NCBI GenBank assembly: GCA_033439295.1
Contig: JAVTLE010000023.1
Location: forward strand, 620,001 to 684,000
DNA from: Deuterostichococcus epilithicus
Taxonomy: Eukaryota > Chlorophyta > Trebouxiophyceae > Prasiolales > Stichococcaceae
Direction of reading: 5' to 3'
Length of the DNA stretch: 64,000 nucleotides
This document shows positions 1 to 13,257 of this stretch, one piece after another. Position 1 is the stretch's first letter. Every line of letters starts with the position of its first letter. Made by a program: the position numbers and the translations under genes. The notes beneath the pieces are model-generated. The model was not told the origin of the DNA. It saw only the letters and a list, made by a program, of their open reading frames with translations, and did no database searches.

Positions 1-139
1 ATGTGCTGTGCCTGCAAGAGCTGTTGTGCCAGAGCACATACCAGTCTGCGCAGGTGGCGCATGAACACTTGCCAAGGCTCCTCGCCATGCCGCAGCATCT
101 AGGGAGCCCACATAGACCAATACCCCTATCTATCTCCAG

Positions 140-3100
140 GCGAACAAAGGCGACAGGCAATGTGCGAAGGACCGCTTTGCGCGGCCTTCGCTCGGCAAGT
201 CGCGGTTTGCACCGCCGGAGGCAGCACAGCCACAGGATGCCGGGGCGGCAAGCCAGGCACCTCAGCAGCAGCAAGCAAATGCTGAACCGCAGCAGCAGCA
301 GCGGCAGCATTCAGCCGCTGCGAACCGGCAGGTGCGCTTCATTGCGCCGCCAAGCAAGCTGCCGTCGCCGCCGGCGCCACAGGCCGCCGCAGCGGCGACA
401 GAAGCCGTCACGCCCATGTTCGGCGGCTTTCGGAGTCGCCTGCCGCGGCCCAGCAGGGCCACACCGGCGGCAGAAAAGGTCGCCGACAGTGGCAGCGCGG
501 CTCCGGCAGCACCACAACTTGCCGCGGCCACCCCGGAGACGCCTGCCGTCCTGCTGTGGCGGTCCTGCGGCGCCGCGGGCATGGTAACGCCGGGGCTGCA
601 ACAGCCGGCTACGGGCGAGCAAAGTTTCATGCTGTCGGCAGAGGCGCCCTCGTCGGCCGACAGCTCACTGGCCACAGGTGCATTTGTGGCTGTTCCGTTT
701 ATTTATATTTGAGAGAAATTGGGACGTGGGGTCAGATGTGCAGGATTGGCAACATGGAGCTCATGGTTTAGTTCGGCACTGCCAACTTGCTCACATTTTG
801 ATGTCTTCGACTGCAGTTGCATTCGGCGCATGCAAATGGCACTCAGTTCCTCCCTTTCCCTTCTTGAGGGAACAATCATTTCCTGCCGTCTCCCGTGCAG
901 GTGGCTGGTCCACTGAGGAGACGCCGCCGTTCGTGGGGCAGCTGCCGAGCCGCATCCCGCGCCTGGGGCCTGGCTACGTCCACGCCTCCGCGACCCAGCC
1001 GCGCATGTGGTTTGAGGTACAAAACCTGTGGCAACCATTGCAGCCACTTTGACTCAGTGGCTACTCCTCGCTGCAGCGTGCCTCAATGCAAGACAAAGCG
1101 GCAGGCTGCGGCTAGAGCTGGGGCTGCCATTGAGAGCGCAGGGCGCGCGGCTGCCTGCGCACAGCATGATTGCCCCAGTGCCGGAGACACACAGGGCAGC
1201 CGTCTGCATCCACCAGGCAGCTCTCTGAGCGTCAAAAGAGCTGCCCACGTAGCTGGGTTACAGCCGCACGGTGCTGCCAGGCTCACACACGGCTGGGAAA
1301 TTGGTCGGGTGATGCATGATCGCCTCGTTACTGCCCCAACCCTGAATGTAAAGTCCCTCCCGCAGGAAACACCGGAGGCCCCGCCGCCGCCGGATGCGCC
1401 ACTCGATGCCGCTGATGCCAATGCCGCGGCCGGTGAGCCCATCCACGACCCGCAGTCCCCGGGCGGCTCCTTCGCCTTTTCTTTTCGCGCCGACGGCGGC
1501 AACGCTGCCGGTGGTGCCAGCATCGGCCCACCGCTGAGCCGGCAGCAGCCGCCGCCCGCCCCCGAGATGACGTCTGCGCAGCTGGAGGCATGGCGGGAAG
1601 CCGACCGATACCTCGTTGACAACCCCCTGGCCGAGCGCGGCACGCCGCTCCCTGGTGCGGTTTTCAGAGTGACTGCCCAATCTGCAAGTCCCTGGACCGA
1701 TGTGAACCTTCAGCACCTGGAGATGGCACCTTGGCCGTCGTGCGCCTGGTGTGTTGCATGTGTGTGTGTGTGTGTGTGCGGACTCGGATGTACCAGAGCA
1801 CGTGTTGCCTGCACGGAATCCTGCAGTCCCTTTGATGGGTTTTCAAGCATTGTTGTCTGGATTCCGCATGCCGCGACACGCACGGTGCAGTGCCGTCACG
1901 CTCCAGTCGCGCTCCTCCGCAGGCGCAAACGGCGCCACGGCGGCAGTGCCCGCCCTCGGCGAGTGGTCGCCGTGCGACGACGCGGCGCTGCGGGCGGCGT
2001 CGGCAGCCGTTGGCGCTGAGCCGGCGACCCCCGCTCTGCTGGCACCCAGCTGCGGCGCTCACAGTGCAGAGGTGCGGCATCAGCTCTTAAGACCGCCAAA
2101 ATTTTAAGGGCTGCTCTTCCCAGCCTCCTGTCTCACTACAGCCTCACGATCGCCACAACACAGCTGTCGAACGATGGCCATGTGCAAACCTCGTGCAGGC
2201 GCAGCCTTGGAGGCTCTCCTCGTGTTTGGTGCATCTAGTGTCAATGCTCACCAGCCTGTTGTCGAATTATTAAACAAGCAATATGGATTCCTGCTGAACT
2301 GCAGCGCTCGGCGACGGCGCTGGGGCTGTTCAACCTGGAGGACTTCTCTTTTGGTGCGGCGCCGCCCAGCTTCAATGACTCCACCCCCGGCCTCATCCTG
2401 GACCGCTCTGCCGGGTCGCCGACCGTGCTGCGCGATGTCGAGGTGCACGCCCGGCACATCTTCTGCCCCCAACTTCGTGCAGCTCAGCCGTGCAGTGTGT
2501 TGCAGTGCACTGCTTTCGAGATTTGAGGCGTTTGCATCTCAGCACCCAGCGGCACCCTCAGTGCGCCACTCCACCAGAATGTTGTGAAGGCTGGAAGCGC
2601 AGGTGCTGCCACCGTCTGGGCATCCAACGCCTTCGGCAGGGCAGTGTCCACGACACTCGATTCGACCGCTGCAACCCATTCGCAGAATCTCGAACCACAA
2701 TGCCTCTTGGCCGCTCGTGTGGATTGCGCATGTCATTCACAGCGGCTGCTCGCCGCTCTTCCACAGGCGTGGTTTGCAATGGGCGCGTCGCCTTGCACGT
2801 CCACAGCACGCTTCCCGCGGCGCCCCGGGTCGCCGCCGCCGCGCCTGCGGCTGAGCCCCACCACCCCCCGGTTCCTGCCCAGCGCCGGCCTGCTGGCCAC
2901 TGGTGCGCAGCACCTCGAATCCGACCCTCTCAATGAATGTCTCCTTGCTTGCTCGAGGTGCTCCATGCTGTCTGGCTGTTTCTAGTCTTCCTGCCCACCA
3001 TCGGCCTGCTGGCTACCTGCGCGCTGCAGTCTGCGTCAGTAAGCCCATTGTGCTGCTGGCAGCTCTTGACAGATGCTTAGACCCACAGTCTTAAAGATCA

Positions 3101-6100
3101 GGGGCATCCCTCCCGGCTGGCAGGGGCACGCCTACATGATCTCCCTTGGGAGCCATCTTTCATTCACTTCTACTCCCGCAGACGAGTTCGACCCACAATG
3201 GTCGGCTGGCAGCGGCGCGCCTACCGTCATATCGCTGGGCTCCCCCGCGACGGAATCGGTGCACAGCTGTGGCAGCGGCGGCCGCCGCTTTGGCACGCCG
3301 CCCGGCTTCGTGCTGCCAACGCTCAAGGTGCTGATTCCTGCTTCTGCTGGTTTCTCGCTCCAGCAGAGGACACGGGATTCAACACATCAGAGTGCTGCTG
3401 GGTTACGTGGTCGATAGTGCAGGCTTGTGCGTGCCTGCTGCGTGCTGCTGCTACATAATGCCAGCTGCAGTGCCCAACTATACAATCCTCTGAGTACGAC
3501 ATGCTCATGCCTGTTCTTCTGTAACTGCAGCTGGCATGGGCCTGCTTACTGCACTGTGCAAGGGCCACGTGTATCACAGCAGCACGCAGCAATACGGGCA
3601 CAGCGAAATCGCTGGTGCTGTTCTGACTACTTTTTACTGTTTTTATTTTGCAAAAGGAGCTGACAGGCGCGGGGTCCGACTCGCTGCTGACGGCGGCCTC
3701 TGGCTGCTCGGCGGCGCGCGGGCTGCCGGCCAGCGCCTGCGGCGCACGCACCGGCGGTGGCGGTCACAGCCGCAGCGCGAGCGCCGGCACGGCAACGGTG
3801 CGCCTGACACCGCCGGTGTCGGCGGGGCAGCAGGAAGCAGATCCACTCTGCGCGTCGCCAGACTCCGACCAGGTGGGAAACAAAAAGGGTTAGAGCCCCG
3901 CTCCCACCTCTCCCTCAACTGTTTTTGACTGCCTCGCGGGCCATAGCGCTTCGGCCGCCTTCCTCAGTCCCCTGTGCCGCTTCACCCATCCGGAGGCCGC
4001 TGCAACCCATCGCTCCAGGTGCCGGCCTGGGCGCCAAAGCCTACAGGAACCCCGTCGGAAACTTGTGTTGCAGTGCATCTCTGAGTCTGTGCTTCCTCGG
4101 CCTGCAGGCGTGCAGCCCAGAGTCGGCAAGCGGTGAGCCGCAGGCGCCCCCGCCGCCGGCGGGCAGCGCCGCTAAACCCTACCTGTCCATGCTGCGCCAC
4201 CTGCGAGGCGACTTGTACGACTCTCCAAACACGGGGGCAGCTGCAGCCGCGCCCGACGCCGCCGCCGATAGCCCCGTCACGCCCAAGGCAACTGGTGGTG
4301 GCAGCGCAAGCAGCGGCGGCGGCATGCAGCAGCCGGCCTTCGTCGATAGCCCCACGGACGGCAGCCCGGGAGACAGCGCGGGCAGCCGCAGCGGCAGCTC
4401 CCAAGCCCACAGCCCTGACGGCTCGCCGGCAGCGGCCAGCAGCGCCTCCCCGTCAGGCAGCATCCCCGAGACCGTCCTCGCCTCCGCCGCAACCGGCAGC
4501 CCGGCCGCAGGGGCCGCGTGCAGCCCCGAGGCGACTGATGGCCAGGCCCCCGCTGCGACCGCCCCGCCTGGCGGCTGTGACCAGGCGGACAGGGGCGCTC
4601 CTGCGGAAACGCAAGCCGCCAATGGGGAGCCTGCTGACGGGGAAATGGCGGGCACAGGCGCGGGGAGCACTGACGCGGCGCCGGATGCCGCCGGGTCGCC
4701 ACCCAGGATGAAGACACAGCAAGTCGCTGGCCTGGGAGGTGCGACGCATGGCCGATCCCGAAAACCAAGCCTGAGCAGACCCGTCTTTGGGTGTTGCCCA
4801 CCTGCATGCTGCATCGCAACTTTCCGGTGTGCGCTGCTCGCTGCTGACGGCACTGCACATCGCCTGGCAAGTGGCCCTGTCAAAGCGTCGCATGGCATGA
4901 GGGGCAGCGGCCCCAGGGCATGCGCAGCAGCCCAGCCTTGGACATTGTGAAACGCTCCTAACACCTGCCGCAAGCCTGACCAGTAACCAACCCTTAAAGG
5001 GTTGTCAGATGAACAACCTGGATCACGCCGGGGTCTTTGTGATGTGCAGCAGCGGACGCGACGCCAGGTCGCGGCAGCCTGCAGTCGTGGATGGCGGCCA
5101 CAGGTCTCACGGACATCACCACGCCTGCGCAACGCGGGCTGCAGGTGAAGCTCCTTAAGGTCACAGTGCAGGTTGGTTATAGTGTTCCAGTCGTCCGGCT
5201 CACTGCTGCACTCGTGACTCCGCAGGCTGCCCGAGGGGCTGGCCGAAGTTGCGGAGAGCAGCTGACCCTTTTTGCATTCGGCTGTGAGGTCCCGTCATGT
5301 GGTCGGCCAGTGTGTACGGGCAGTCTTGATGACCTGACAGCCGACCAGAAGCCGCCATGCTGGCGGCAGAGCACACCTGTTCAAATCGCAGCATGGTTTG
5401 CCTGTGAACATGCACATGATATGTAATTTCCATTTAATACTCGAACCCGTATCTTATTAGCAGACGCACAGACGTAGATAGATGGACATGAAAACGTGCT
5501 GTGTACCCTGATCCAGGCGATGTGGGGCGCGGCCGGGGAGGTGCGTGCGCTGCGCTCTCTGGTCAAGCGCGTCGCGGCGTCGGAGCTGGAAATAGCAGCA
5601 GCAGAGGCAGACGAGGCCGCCGCGCACTGGGCAGCCATGGTGGGTGTTTAATGTGTGTGTAATTATCATTCATCGTGACAACATCCTGCATTCCCACACC
5701 TCAGGTGACTGGTCGCGCAGTGGGTCGCCACGGCGCGGCGTGCGGTGCACCGCAGGTTTCGACTGTGTCGTCCAGCGGTCTGGACTGTCATGGCTTGCGT
5801 TCGCCAGAGGGAGACTCGTAGCGCACGTGCTTCTTGCTTTTGCAGGTCGGAAGGGTGCGTCGTTCAGCAAATTGTTCCTTAAGGGGGTTGCAGTCGGCAA
5901 GGGGGTTGCAGTCGGCGTTCCCTGATGTGGGCGAACTGAAGCAGGCAGCTGTACTCTAAACCCTAAGATCCAAGTCCGAGTGTGTGTCCTCTCTCCTGTA
6001 GGTGGAGCACTTCGTGTCCCACGACAACGAGGGCTTGCTATCAGATGTGCGTGGGCCGCAGACACACAATGAGATATCTTCTCCCCCTCTCTTCAGCTAG

Positions 6101-9100
6101 AGCGGAGTGGAGCTTGGTGCTGGACGATGAGGGCTGGTCGTCGGTGTGCGATCACCTCAGGCAACTGAAAGCTTGGCATCGAATGAGGGCATGCCAGAGT
6201 CAAGGGGAACTTGGTTGTCTTGCACGCAGGTGGAGCAGAGCGAGGCAGTTGCGCATGACAACGAGGGGCTGCGCGCTGAGCTGGGCCGTGTGCGGGGCGA
6301 GCTTGCGGCACTCGCGCGGCAGCAGCAAGCGGAGGCGGCGGCGCGGGAGGCGGCGGCGGCCGCCGCCGCCGCGGAGCTGGCGTCCCTGCAGCGGCGCTCC
6401 GCCGAACTCGCCGCCGAGCACGAGGTGCGGTTGTGGTAAAACTTACTTTGGAGAAAAATAGTTCTAGTGTTGCATCAAAAATCACAGTTTAAAAATTGCA
6501 TCATAGAACATGGATGATGCATCGATTCACCAGGCTGCACAGAGAAGTTGCAAGCCTGGTTGAGGCAGCTCGAACGTCTCACGTGTGTCAGCGCATGGCC
6601 TCCGATGGGTTCCGGACAGGCACGGCAACTGCAGGAGCAGACGCGTCGGTCCTTCCCAGCCACATGCATGCCCCGAAAGGTGCATTGAATCGCATGTGTG
6701 CCTTCCGCTCGCAGGCGGAGACACAGGCGCTGTGCCGCGAGCTGGCGGCTGCCCGCCAGCGGCTGGCGGAGGCGGCCGCGGCGCATGACGCTGCCGGTGC
6801 AGCTTCGGGCGCGCAAGCAGGCGCGGACGCTGCCAGTTCGGCGCGTGCGGACGCCGCCTCTTGTGCCCGCGCCGCCGAGGTCAAGGCGGAGCTTCAGCGT
6901 GCCAAGTGAGTCCCCCTGCCGCGTTCCGTGCCCAGCTCCGCTGGCAAGACCTGACACCGTCGAGCTCGCGCGGCCAGTGTGTCATCCAGACGGGCTGAAC
7001 GTGCTGCCGGTAGCGCTTTGCTGCAAATGCATAGGCCCCAAGTGGAAGTGCCGCTGCAAGTGACAAGCGCAAATGCATTCGCTGCAAGTGGCCAGCCTGA
7101 ACGTGCAGCTGAGCACTTGACACAACCAGCTTGCGCGCCACCACCAGCCGCCACAGCCACCGCATCCAGAAGCTCGCTCTCAGAAGGCTGTCTACCCAGC
7201 TCGGCTCTGCCCATGATCCGGCGTCGACAGAGTGTAATGTAAGTTTTTCCTGCAGGGTGGACGTGGAGGCTCTGCGCGCAGCTGCGGAAGCGGCAGCGGC
7301 GGACGCATCCCGCCGCACCTCGCACATGGCCGCGCAGCTGGCGGCGGCGCGAGCGGCGGCAGCCAGGGCCGAAGAGGCCGCCGCCCGGGCGGTGGCGCGT
7401 CGCCAGGTGCAGCAGCTGCGGGAGTGGTTCTGTGGCAAGACCCGGCTGCATGGGCTGCAGGCAGGGGCGCCCGCCCGTGAGGGTCAGGGTTCAGGGCTGC
7501 ATCACCACTGCATGCCACTGCCAAGATATAGGCGCTCTGTGCAAGGCGTGCTTCAGCAACTGGTGTGGTGCACATGTTCATGCACCCAGGTGGTTTCTTT
7601 CGGAAATTAAGCTTTCCATCTGGCTGGCAGAGCAGCGTGCACCTTCAATTTCGACAGCTTCTGTTGCGTCTTGCACCAGGCCCAGCAGGAGCAGGCGACA
7701 GAGGCCCTGGCACTGGTGGCAGACAGCACGGCCACTGGGCAGAACGCTCCGGAGGCCAGCAGCCCTGGCGGGGAGGCCGACATGGTTGCCATCGAGGGAG
7801 ACGAGAACGCGTTGCTGCGGGCGCAGCTCGCAGCGGCGCTGCTGCAGCTGGCGGCGGCGACGCCAACCCGCGATTTGTCAGCGGATTCGATGTCCCTTGC
7901 CGCCACCAACTCCGCCGTGACGGCCGCCAACTCGTCGGCGACAGGGGCCCCGTCATCAGCCGCCGCCACGTGCGGCAGCGTCGACAGCTCAGCCGGCAGC
8001 GGCACTGGCGCCGAGGCGGGCAGCCCACCGCCGTCGGCGCTGCGGCCGTTCAGCCTGCGCCTGGCGTCGCCGCTGGGCGGCTTCTCGCCGCAGCCGGCTG
8101 GCGGGTTCGACTCCGACTGCGAGGTGCGACGTCGCTGCATGGGCTTTGGAAAAGTCAGGCACACAGATGACTTATATCTTTGTATCATACCGGGTTCCTC
8201 GCCTGATCAGGGGTCCTTCCGCTGTGGCCAGGAGCCCGGTGGGGAATCGTTATGGGTGGAAGGGCTGAATCCTTATGGACAGCGCTTTATCCAAGTCTGA
8301 CAGTCTGCCTGCAGCACGGACATTTCAGTCTGCATGTGGGTTCCGTTCAAGACTTGCAATGCGCGAGTGCAAGCGACGGCAAATGCTGCTTTTTCCTGTG
8401 CAGGGGTACTTCACCGCCGGTGAGGCCGACTGGGACGGCTGCAGCAGCGACGGCGAGGCTGCAGCCAGCCCTGGCAAGCTGCCGTTTGCCGGAGCGGGCA
8501 TTGCTGAAGCGCCAACGCCTGTCCCATGGACCTGCGGCAGAGACGCCTCCGACTCTGTGCCGCAGACGCCGCCGCGGTGCAGCGCAGACCACGGCCGCAA
8601 CTCCGACGATGATGCACACGCGGCAGCGGCCGAGGCGGCTGCAGCGGCGAGCCCGCAGCCCGCAGCAGCAGCCACGGCGTTGCCGGGGGCTGCGCCAGCG
8701 GACGAATCGTCCGCTTCCCTGGCCTGTCGCGAGGAGCTCGGCAGCGTTTCGCCGGAGGCTGCAGCAAGGCCCAGCCCCGCGGCCGTGACAGCCGAGAGTG
8801 CGCCTGCCAGCCCCGCTGCCGGACAGGTGGACAGCCCGGACGCTCAGTCAGCGGACAGCCCCGCAGCTGAGGCACCTGTCAGCCCAGCTTCAGGGTCACC
8901 AAGCAGCGTCGTGGCGGCCAGCGTGACAGTGGAGCCACCCACCAGCCCCGCGGCGTGCAGTCTGGCGGACAGCGTTTTTGCAGGCGCCAGCCTTGAGCCC
9001 TTGCCTGTGCTGCCGCCGCCCGCCGGTCTGGCAGCTGCCAAGCCCCTGGCGGCAGGCTCCCCCGGCCTGTGCATCTTGCCCTCGCCAACGCCGGCGGCCG

Positions 9101-12100
9101 GGATGAACGCTGCCGGCTCGTCTGCCGCCGGCGATGCGATGGTCCCGGAGACGCCTCCAGCTGGGCCGCCATCGCCAACGCTGGCCCCGCCGGCGGCCGC
9201 AGCAGCCAAGACGCCAGCCGAGCAGGCAGGGTCATCTGTCCCAGCATCGCCCGACCCGCTGCGGTCCCCAGTGACCATGGACACCTTTGCGCCGCGCGGT
9301 GACAGCCCCAGGACGGCAGGCAGCCCAGCCGACGGCAGCCCGCATGGCAGCTTTGGCTCGCGCCTCGACTTTGGCGCCGTCGCCTCGGATGTCGGCAGCC
9401 CGCTGGCGGCGTCACCGTTCAGCGACGGCGGCCCCAGCTGCAGCAGCCTGGCGAGCCCCAAACTCGTTGCGAACCTTTCCACCACGATACCATGCTCAGA
9501 CGGTGGTGGCAGCGACCTAGCCGCCTGGGGCAGCGCCGGCGCGCCAGGCAGTGACACGCCTGGTGGCTGCAGCGGCTACGCCAGCGGCTCTGCAGCGGGC
9601 AGCCCGGCCTCGCCGCGGCGGCTGGCGCTTGGCGGCGGCAGTCCAGACTCACATGCGGGCAGGATCGTGTCTCACGACCAGGGCGAGCTCGCCAGCATGT
9701 CGGCGTTCTGCATGTTCAGCAGCCCTGACGCCGCTGCGGTGACCAGCGGCGCGGCGGCGCCGCCNGAGCAGTGNAGCGCGGCTGCGCACGATGGCAGACT
9801 GCCAGGACGCGCCGCCGGCGGCCATCGCGCAGGAGCTGGCCACGGCGGCCGAGCCTGCCGCTGCGCCAGGTGATGTGTGTGGCAAGCTGCTCGAGGCCAA
9901 GGCACAGCCCAGCGCCGATGGGCAGCTAGCGGCAGCAGACGCCGGCGGCGGCGTCATGCCGGACGCCGTTGCGCAGCCGGAAGCCGCCGCGCTCGCTGCA
10001 GACGCCCCAGCGCAGCCTGAGCCGGCCTCGCTGGGTGCGGGCTCCCTGGCGCCGACGGCCACCACGCCGTGGGAGCCGCGGCCGGAGCTGGGCAGCGGCA
10101 TCGACTTTGCGGCGGCCGGCGGCACCGGCGGCGACTCTGTGAATTACGGTTTTAGCGTGGAGCCCAATGCCGGCGGCCCGCTGGCGACACCCGGCATCCC
10201 GGCGGTCCTGCCTCTGAGCCCAGGCTGCACGCCGGCCGGGCTCTTCGGCAGCCTCGCCTCTGCAACCGACTTGCCGCCGCCGGCTGCGAGCTCCCCGCAG
10301 GCCGAGGCCGCAGCGGCAGATGCCTCCGCGGCGCTGCAGGACGGCAGCCCTGCGCAGCTGCACCTGCTGCCGCCAGCGGAGGCCGGCGACTGCGGCGCCG
10401 GCGAGGTGTGTATGAGCTTGCGGACGCCAGAATGCCATGTGCTCAACCCCCCCTCACCCGCCACCAGCCGCGGCGGCCGCCGCGCTGCAGCAGATGCGCA
10501 GGACGCCGCAGAGCGCTGCTTGGACTGCGGCAGCCCAAGCGGCAGCCCTGCCACCGTATTCCCCGCCCCGGCGCCCGACTCCGGCCTGCCAGCGTCTCCG
10601 GCTCCCGGCGCGGCGCCTGCATCCCCCGCATCCAGCGCCGCTGCATTCCCTGGTTCCAACGCGCCAGTCACGCCGGAGGCGTCTTCGCCCGCCCGCCGGG
10701 AGCGCGGCGCGAGCGCAAGCCCCGGCGAAATCATCCGCAGGGTGTGCTTTTGTTGGCAGTTTGCTCCAGCTGGCTGCCTTTCCTGCAGTCGGCAGCCGGC
10801 TGCGTTTCCCGCCGTCGTGCGAGATGCTGAGCACACTGCACAAGACCTTGCAGCTAACTTGTGATGCTGCACCGGAAGATAGGCTGCAAATCTCACTGGG
10901 AGCTTTTGAGCCGCCAGCCTAAAGGTCGTGCTTGTCAGAACATGCCGCAGCAAGGTCGTGAATGATTTGGTTTGGATGAGCTCTGAGCAATTGCGCACGG
11001 TTACACACGTCCCACGCGCGGGTCTGACACCACTGTGTTGCATGCAACTGCGCAGCCGTTGGCATCGTGCTGGGATCGAGCAACACTCATGGGCATTTGT
11101 CGGTTTGCGCTGCAGGGTGGCGTGCTGGGCGCCATCAGGCATTTTGACCAGCAGGGCTTTGGCGCTGCGCCGCCGCCGCCGCCTCACCTGGCGCGACCCT
11201 TTTTCCCGCAGCCCGCCTTCCACGCTGCGCAGCAGCTGCCCGTGGAACTGGCGGCGACGCCCGCTCCTGGCAGGTGTGCATGTTCCTCTGGTCTTTGTGT
11301 CAAGCTTGCATGCTGCCTGGCTCTGAGCTTTTCCACGCTCAACGTGCACTGTCATGCTGCCTCTCTATGATCCAAGAGTTCAAGGTGCCGAACTGTGCAT
11401 TCTGTACTAAGACAGCTTTCCAAAAGCGCCCCCCGCGCAGGCAGCAGCGACCGCATGACATGCACCCGACAGGGCGACAGCTGTTGGTCTATGCACTGCA
11501 CCCTCAACCCCATCACTGCCTGTTACCACCAGAGCTTGCAACATCATAACGATCAAAATATCCTCGACATGGTGTCCTGTGCACGCAGGGGAGGCGGCGA
11601 GCGGCGCGGGGCGCTGACGCCGGTCTCGGCGCTGGCGGCCATCCTTCCCGGCGGCGCAGCTGGCGGCGACGGTGTCGCCCTGTTGGCCTCGCCGTCAGCG
11701 GGACCGCCCGCCGGCGACGCGCCGCGCACCGCGGGCGGCTGGGGCGGCATCACCGCGCGGCTGCAGAAGCTGCGAGCCGACCTCCAGGAGACGCAGGCTC
11801 GGCTGCACACCGCTGAGCAGGTCCGAGGCATCTCTGCTGCCTTCGATTGCAGTCGTCCAGGGTATGTTTGGCATCAGGTAGCAGCAAGTGTCATTCCCAC
11901 TGCTTCATGTCCCTCCAGGCCACTGAAATGCAAGGAAATTTGCAGGAAGCAACTGCACGGTGGGAGGTCTGCAAGTCCAAAGTGATGCCCGGGCCTGCTT
12001 GCAGATGAACTTTGGCGGCACGCCCAGCCCGCTGTCGACAGACTACACGACTGCCGAAGCGCTCACCCCCGACGGCGGCAGCCCCGAGCACAGCGCTGGC

Positions 12101-13257
12101 AGCCCCCCGCCCGACGCCGGCAGCCCCGGCGGCTGCGGCGCTGGCGCCGGCGAACCACATGGCGACGCCTTCGTCGGCGCCTTCAGCGTCACACCTGGCG
12201 GCACACCCCCTGTGCTGGGGCTGGGCTCCCCCATTGAGGACTCGTCCCCAGACCGCTCGCCGAGCCCGGTGGCGGGCCTGGTGGAGTCGCCGACCAAGAC
12301 CGCCGCCGCCGCCGCCGCCGCCTTTGCAGAGTCCCCCACCTTCAGCGGCAGTGCGCTCGACCCCTTCAGCCTGCTGGCCGGCGGCATCGCGTCCTGCCCC
12401 CTGGCAGCCGGCGCCGCAGACGCGGCGGCGGCATCGTCAGAGGAGGGGGATAGCGACGGCCGCAGCGTGGGGAGCTCGGNTCTGGGCGGCNGCGGCCGCC
12501 GCCCCGGCTGCGGGGCAGGCGTGCGGCGCGGGCGGCGGCGGCGCGCCGCGGCGCAGAGCCTGACGTTCGCTCCGCCCGCTGCTGTCCCCATCGATGCACA
12601 GGCGGTGCGTGTCCATGGCCTAGCACACCTTGAGGGCTTTTCATGAGAGACGTCGACGTCTTCCGCTCTGCCATGCCAGCCCAGACAGGCGCAGGGATGG
12701 TGGCGCCACTAACAGCGACTGACGTGCAGTTTGGATATTTCAGATTGTGCTCTGTCCCTGGGGCATCGATGACAAGCTGCTCTCGCACGAACACCCTCCA
12801 GGACAGGGTTCCATGCAATGCGCTGAAGCGCCTGTGGGCCATGCATGAGTAGAGACTCTGCCCCCCCCGAATGCAGGGCGCGGAAGCCACGGCGCAGCTG
12901 GTGGCGTGGGCAGCCGCCCGCATCAAGCCGCTCGCGGCGCTGGCCGCAGCCGCCGCTACCGGCCCGCTGGCCGAGCGGCCCACATTCGACCTAAGCGCCG
13001 CTGGCTGCGCCTCTTCCGCGGCGCCGGCGGGCGGGCGCGCCGCAGCTGCAGGACTTTTCCCAGAGGTGGAGGGGGAGGAGGCCGCTGGCTCGGCAGCCCG
13101 CTGCAATGCGGCCGGCGGCGACGAGGCTGTGGCTGATGCCGACGCTGCCGGCGGCGGCTGCACCCCCTGGCCGGCGGCGCAGCCACGGCCGAGCGCGCCC
13201 TACACCGTCGGGTGCGGCTTCGCCATCGCCTGGCCGAGTTTCCAGCCTGAGTGTTAG
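140..13257 (+). CDS. Large Ala/Ser/Pro-rich coiled-coil protein, 5' end outside window
   Basis: Family not recognised. Nineteen exons are supported by GT-AG sites and mostly matching phase: 140-677, 901-1016, 1366-1654, 1923-2071, 2305-2442, 2767-2902, 3182-3327, 3657-3872, 4108-4738, 5517-5639, 6230-6424, 6715-6905, 7256-7406, 7680-8123, 8404-10741, 11116-11273, 11589-11820, 12005-12604 and 12877-13257 (stop TAG). They encode about 2,390 residues. The first visible exon follows an acceptor, so the start lies upstream. One short exon is probably missed between 4738 and 5517, because the phases do not join. The middle exons (5517-8123) are Ala/Glu/Arg/Gln-rich heptad-like coiled coil (for example LRAELGRVRGELAALARQQQ); a second coiled coil lies in 11589-11820. 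The rest is disordered Ser/Pro/Ala/Gly with many SP and TP sites. Ambiguous bases at 9765 and 9774 coincide with a reading-frame change. A scaffold or cytoskeletal role is only a guess. Confidence 0.6.
1759..1776. repeat. (TG)9 microsatellite in an intron
   Basis: Nine perfect TG units in the intron between exons 1366-1654 and 1923-2071 of the large coiled-coil gene. No function is apparent. Confidence 0.95.
2986..3158 (+). repeat. Two exon-edge echoes in an intron of the coiled-coil gene
   Basis: Bases 2986-3026 resemble the end of the preceding exon (2871-2906), sharing TTCCTGCCCA and CGGCCTGCTGG. Bases 3111-3158 resemble the start of the following exon (3198-3244), sharing CGGCTGGCAG and CGCCTAC. 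The copies lie about 115 and 87 bp from their parents and are diverged. One is an echo of a donor-side edge and the other of an acceptor-side edge in the same intron. Confidence 0.65.
5881..5916. repeat. Perfect 18-bp tandem duplication
   Basis: AAGGGGGTTGCAGTCGGC occurs twice head to tail with no mismatch. It lies in the intron upstream of exon 6230-6424. The perfect identity indicates a very recent slippage event. Confidence 0.95.
6002..6150 (+). repeat. Two upstream echoes of coiled-coil exon 6230-6424
   Basis: The true exon begins after CAG at 6230 and encodes VEQSEAVAHDNEGL. At 6002, after a good TAG acceptor, a 45-base in-frame copy encodes VEHFVSHDNEGLLSD and ends at a possible GTGCGT donor. 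At 6097, after CTTCAG, a more decayed copy aligns only with small deletions. Spacings are 95 and 133 bp. The first copy could still be spliced as a 15-residue cassette; the second could not keep frame. Confidence 0.7.
9765..9774. other. Two ambiguous bases at a reading-frame switch
   Basis: N occurs at 9765 and 9774 inside the longest exon of the coiled-coil gene. The Ser/Pro/Ala-rich frame that runs from 8404 turns into Arg/Gly-rich text and a stop near 9873, while the expected composition resumes one frame over from about 9791 and continues to 10741. A base-calling error at this GC-rich spot is the simplest reading. A second pair of N at 12480 and 12491 sits in another Ala/Gly tract. Confidence 0.8.

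Noticed and set aside
4179-5132. Long minus-strand open frame opposite the coiled-coil gene
   Set aside because: It mirrors a GC-rich Ser/Pro/Ala exon on the plus strand whose splice sites and composition fit; the reverse frame has no splice support or conserved motif.
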